Assembly: GCA_047635375.1 (NCBI GenBank) | Contig: JBLIKP010000120.1 | Span: forward strand, 1-5,790 | Source: JBLIKP01 sp047635375 | GTDB lineage: Bacteria; Bacteroidota; Bacteroidia; Sphingobacteriales; Sphingobacteriaceae | Direction of reading: 5' to 3' | DNA: 5,790 bases | Part shown: positions 5,026 to 5,790 of the stretch, one piece after another | Layout of the letters: every line of letters begins with the position of its first letter | How positions within the stretch are numbered: the stretch's first letter is position 1 | Translations under genes and position numbers: made by a program | The notes under the pieces: model-generated | Database searches by the model: none | Told to the model about the DNA's origin: nothing | The model's input: only the letters and a program-made list of their open reading frames with translations

Positions 5026-5790
5026 TTATGCCTGAGATTTTTCATTTTCAAAAATCTCGTGAACCGCGTCTTCATAGGCATCCAAGGTTTTAGTTTTTTT
5101 GATTTTCTTGACGATTTTCGTTGGATTGGAAAGTGGGGTGGCCAAGTATTCCCAATAGGAAAGCATTTTCATTATCACATGTTTATCGCCCGATAAAGCT
5201 CCTTGGAAATCCCGTAGCAGCTCGTCGTGAAACATCCGTAGTTTTTCAAACCTGTCGTTTGGATATTGGGCGGTGTTGGATTTTATCATTGACGGCAGAA
5301 ACGGGTCTGCGATAAGTCCGCGACCAATCATCCAATGATCAATCGTGGGGAATCGTTCGGCGACAGCCTTAAAACTTGCTACACTAGTGATGTCACCATT
5401 GTAATAGATTTTATGTGAGGTATTTGCCAAACAGCGGTCAAATCCGTCCCAGTCTACACCACCTTTATACAGTTGCTGACCAATTCGTGCGTGAATCGCG
5501 ATGTTTTTCAGGGGATAGTTGTCTAAAATTGGGAAAGTGTTCAGGATTTCTTCATTATGCGCATATCCCATGCGCATTTTCATAGATACGATAACATCAG
5601 TCTCTGAATGGACCCGATCTAATATGTGATTTATTTTTTCAGGGTCATTGATTAATCCTGAGCCCATTCCACGATTTATCACCATAGGATAGGGGCACCC
5701 TAAATTCCAGTTTAATTCTTTATACCCTAACTTCTGGATGTATTTGGTGACAAAGATAAACTCATCTGGATCATTGGTCATTATTTGAGG
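5026..5790 (-). CDS. tRNA-dihydrouridine synthase, C-terminal part (5' end outside window)
   Basis: This flavoenzyme reduces specific uridines in tRNA to dihydrouridine using FMN and NADPH. The frame is open to the right edge (three further codons, Pro-Gln-Ile, before the Met at 5781), so that Met is internal; about 60-70 residues, including the start of the FMN-binding barrel, are missing. Counting from that Met, the family signature is NWNLGCPYPMVINRGMGSGL (24-43) with catalytic Cys29. The FMN- and tRNA-binding motifs follow: MKMRMGY with Lys68, IHAR (96-99, His97), YYNGDI (126-131) and MIGRGLIADP (151-160). The C-terminal helical domain that grips tRNA is present and ends with a charged tail. 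It is the first of the minus-strand genes; the 200-nt gap after it suggests the next gene has its own promoter. Which uridine is modified, and so which Dus subfamily this is, cannot be settled from the fragment. Confidence 0.95.
   Translation of the reverse strand, partial: PQIMTNDPDEFIFVTKYIQKLGYKELNWNLGCPYPMVINRGMGSGLINDPEKINHILDRVHSETDVIVSMKMRMGYAHNEEILNTFPILDNYPLKNIAIHARIGQQLYKGGVDWDGFDRCLANTSHKIYYNGDITSVASFKAVAERFPTIDHWMIGRGLIADPFLPSMIKSNTAQYPNDRFEKLRMFHDELLRDFQGALSGDKHVIMKMLSYWEYLATPLSNPTKIVKKIKKTKTLDAYEDAVHEIFENEKSQA

Noticed and set aside
5121..5315. Plus-strand open frame opposite the dihydrouridine synthase gene
   Set aside because: It is antisense to conserved coding sequence, with no supporting signal.

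Overview
The window looks like a chromosomal stretch from a member of the Bacteroidota, probably a flavobacterium-like organism. This rests on four things: AT-rich DNA, little use of Shine-Dalgarno sites, a good match to the Bacteroidota promoter consensus (TTG, about 20 nt, TAnnTTTG) upstream of the large dehydrogenase-like gene, and protein sequences of a Bacteroidota flavour. No mobile element, CRISPR array, tRNA or rRNA was seen. I found no clear evidence of an undescribed multi-gene system. The region reads as ordinary housekeeping plus cell-surface or accessory genes, with a few real oddities.

Layout. At the left edge, on the plus strand, is the 3' end of a DbpA-like DEAD-box RNA helicase (2-439). 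It converges on a minus-strand block that fills the rest of the window. The 165-nt convergent gap (440-604) holds a long stem-loop that can act as a two-way terminator, followed by a second palindromic hairpin. Reading the minus strand in the direction of transcription (right to left), the genes are: a tRNA-dihydrouridine synthase whose start lies beyond the right edge (5026-5790); a 200-nt gap with a promoter; a 513-residue SDR-fold protein with a basic N-terminal region and a four-cysteine zinc ribbon (3284-4825); a membrane-anchored family 2 glycosyltransferase that appears to start at TTG (2211-3218); and a tight cluster of an 81-residue unknown protein (1859-2104), a PaaI-type hotdog thioesterase (1419-1856) and an FkbM-type methyltransferase (605-1403).

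How they fit together. The helicase end and the dihydrouridine synthase are RNA-related housekeeping genes (ribosome assembly and tRNA modification). The glycosyltransferase and FkbM methyltransferase are typical of surface glycan synthesis. The FkbM gene is broken by one extra base in a run of six G, inside its SAM-binding motif. This is either a sequencing error, a pseudogene or a slippage-prone on/off switch. The SDR-like protein is the most unusual protein here: it keeps the fold, Ser and Lys of the family but has Thr where the catalytic Tyr should be, and carries an extra zinc-ribbon region. The 81-residue protein, the thioesterase and the methyltransferase are separated by only 2 and 15 nt and are probably co-transcribed, but their products do not suggest an obvious shared pathway.
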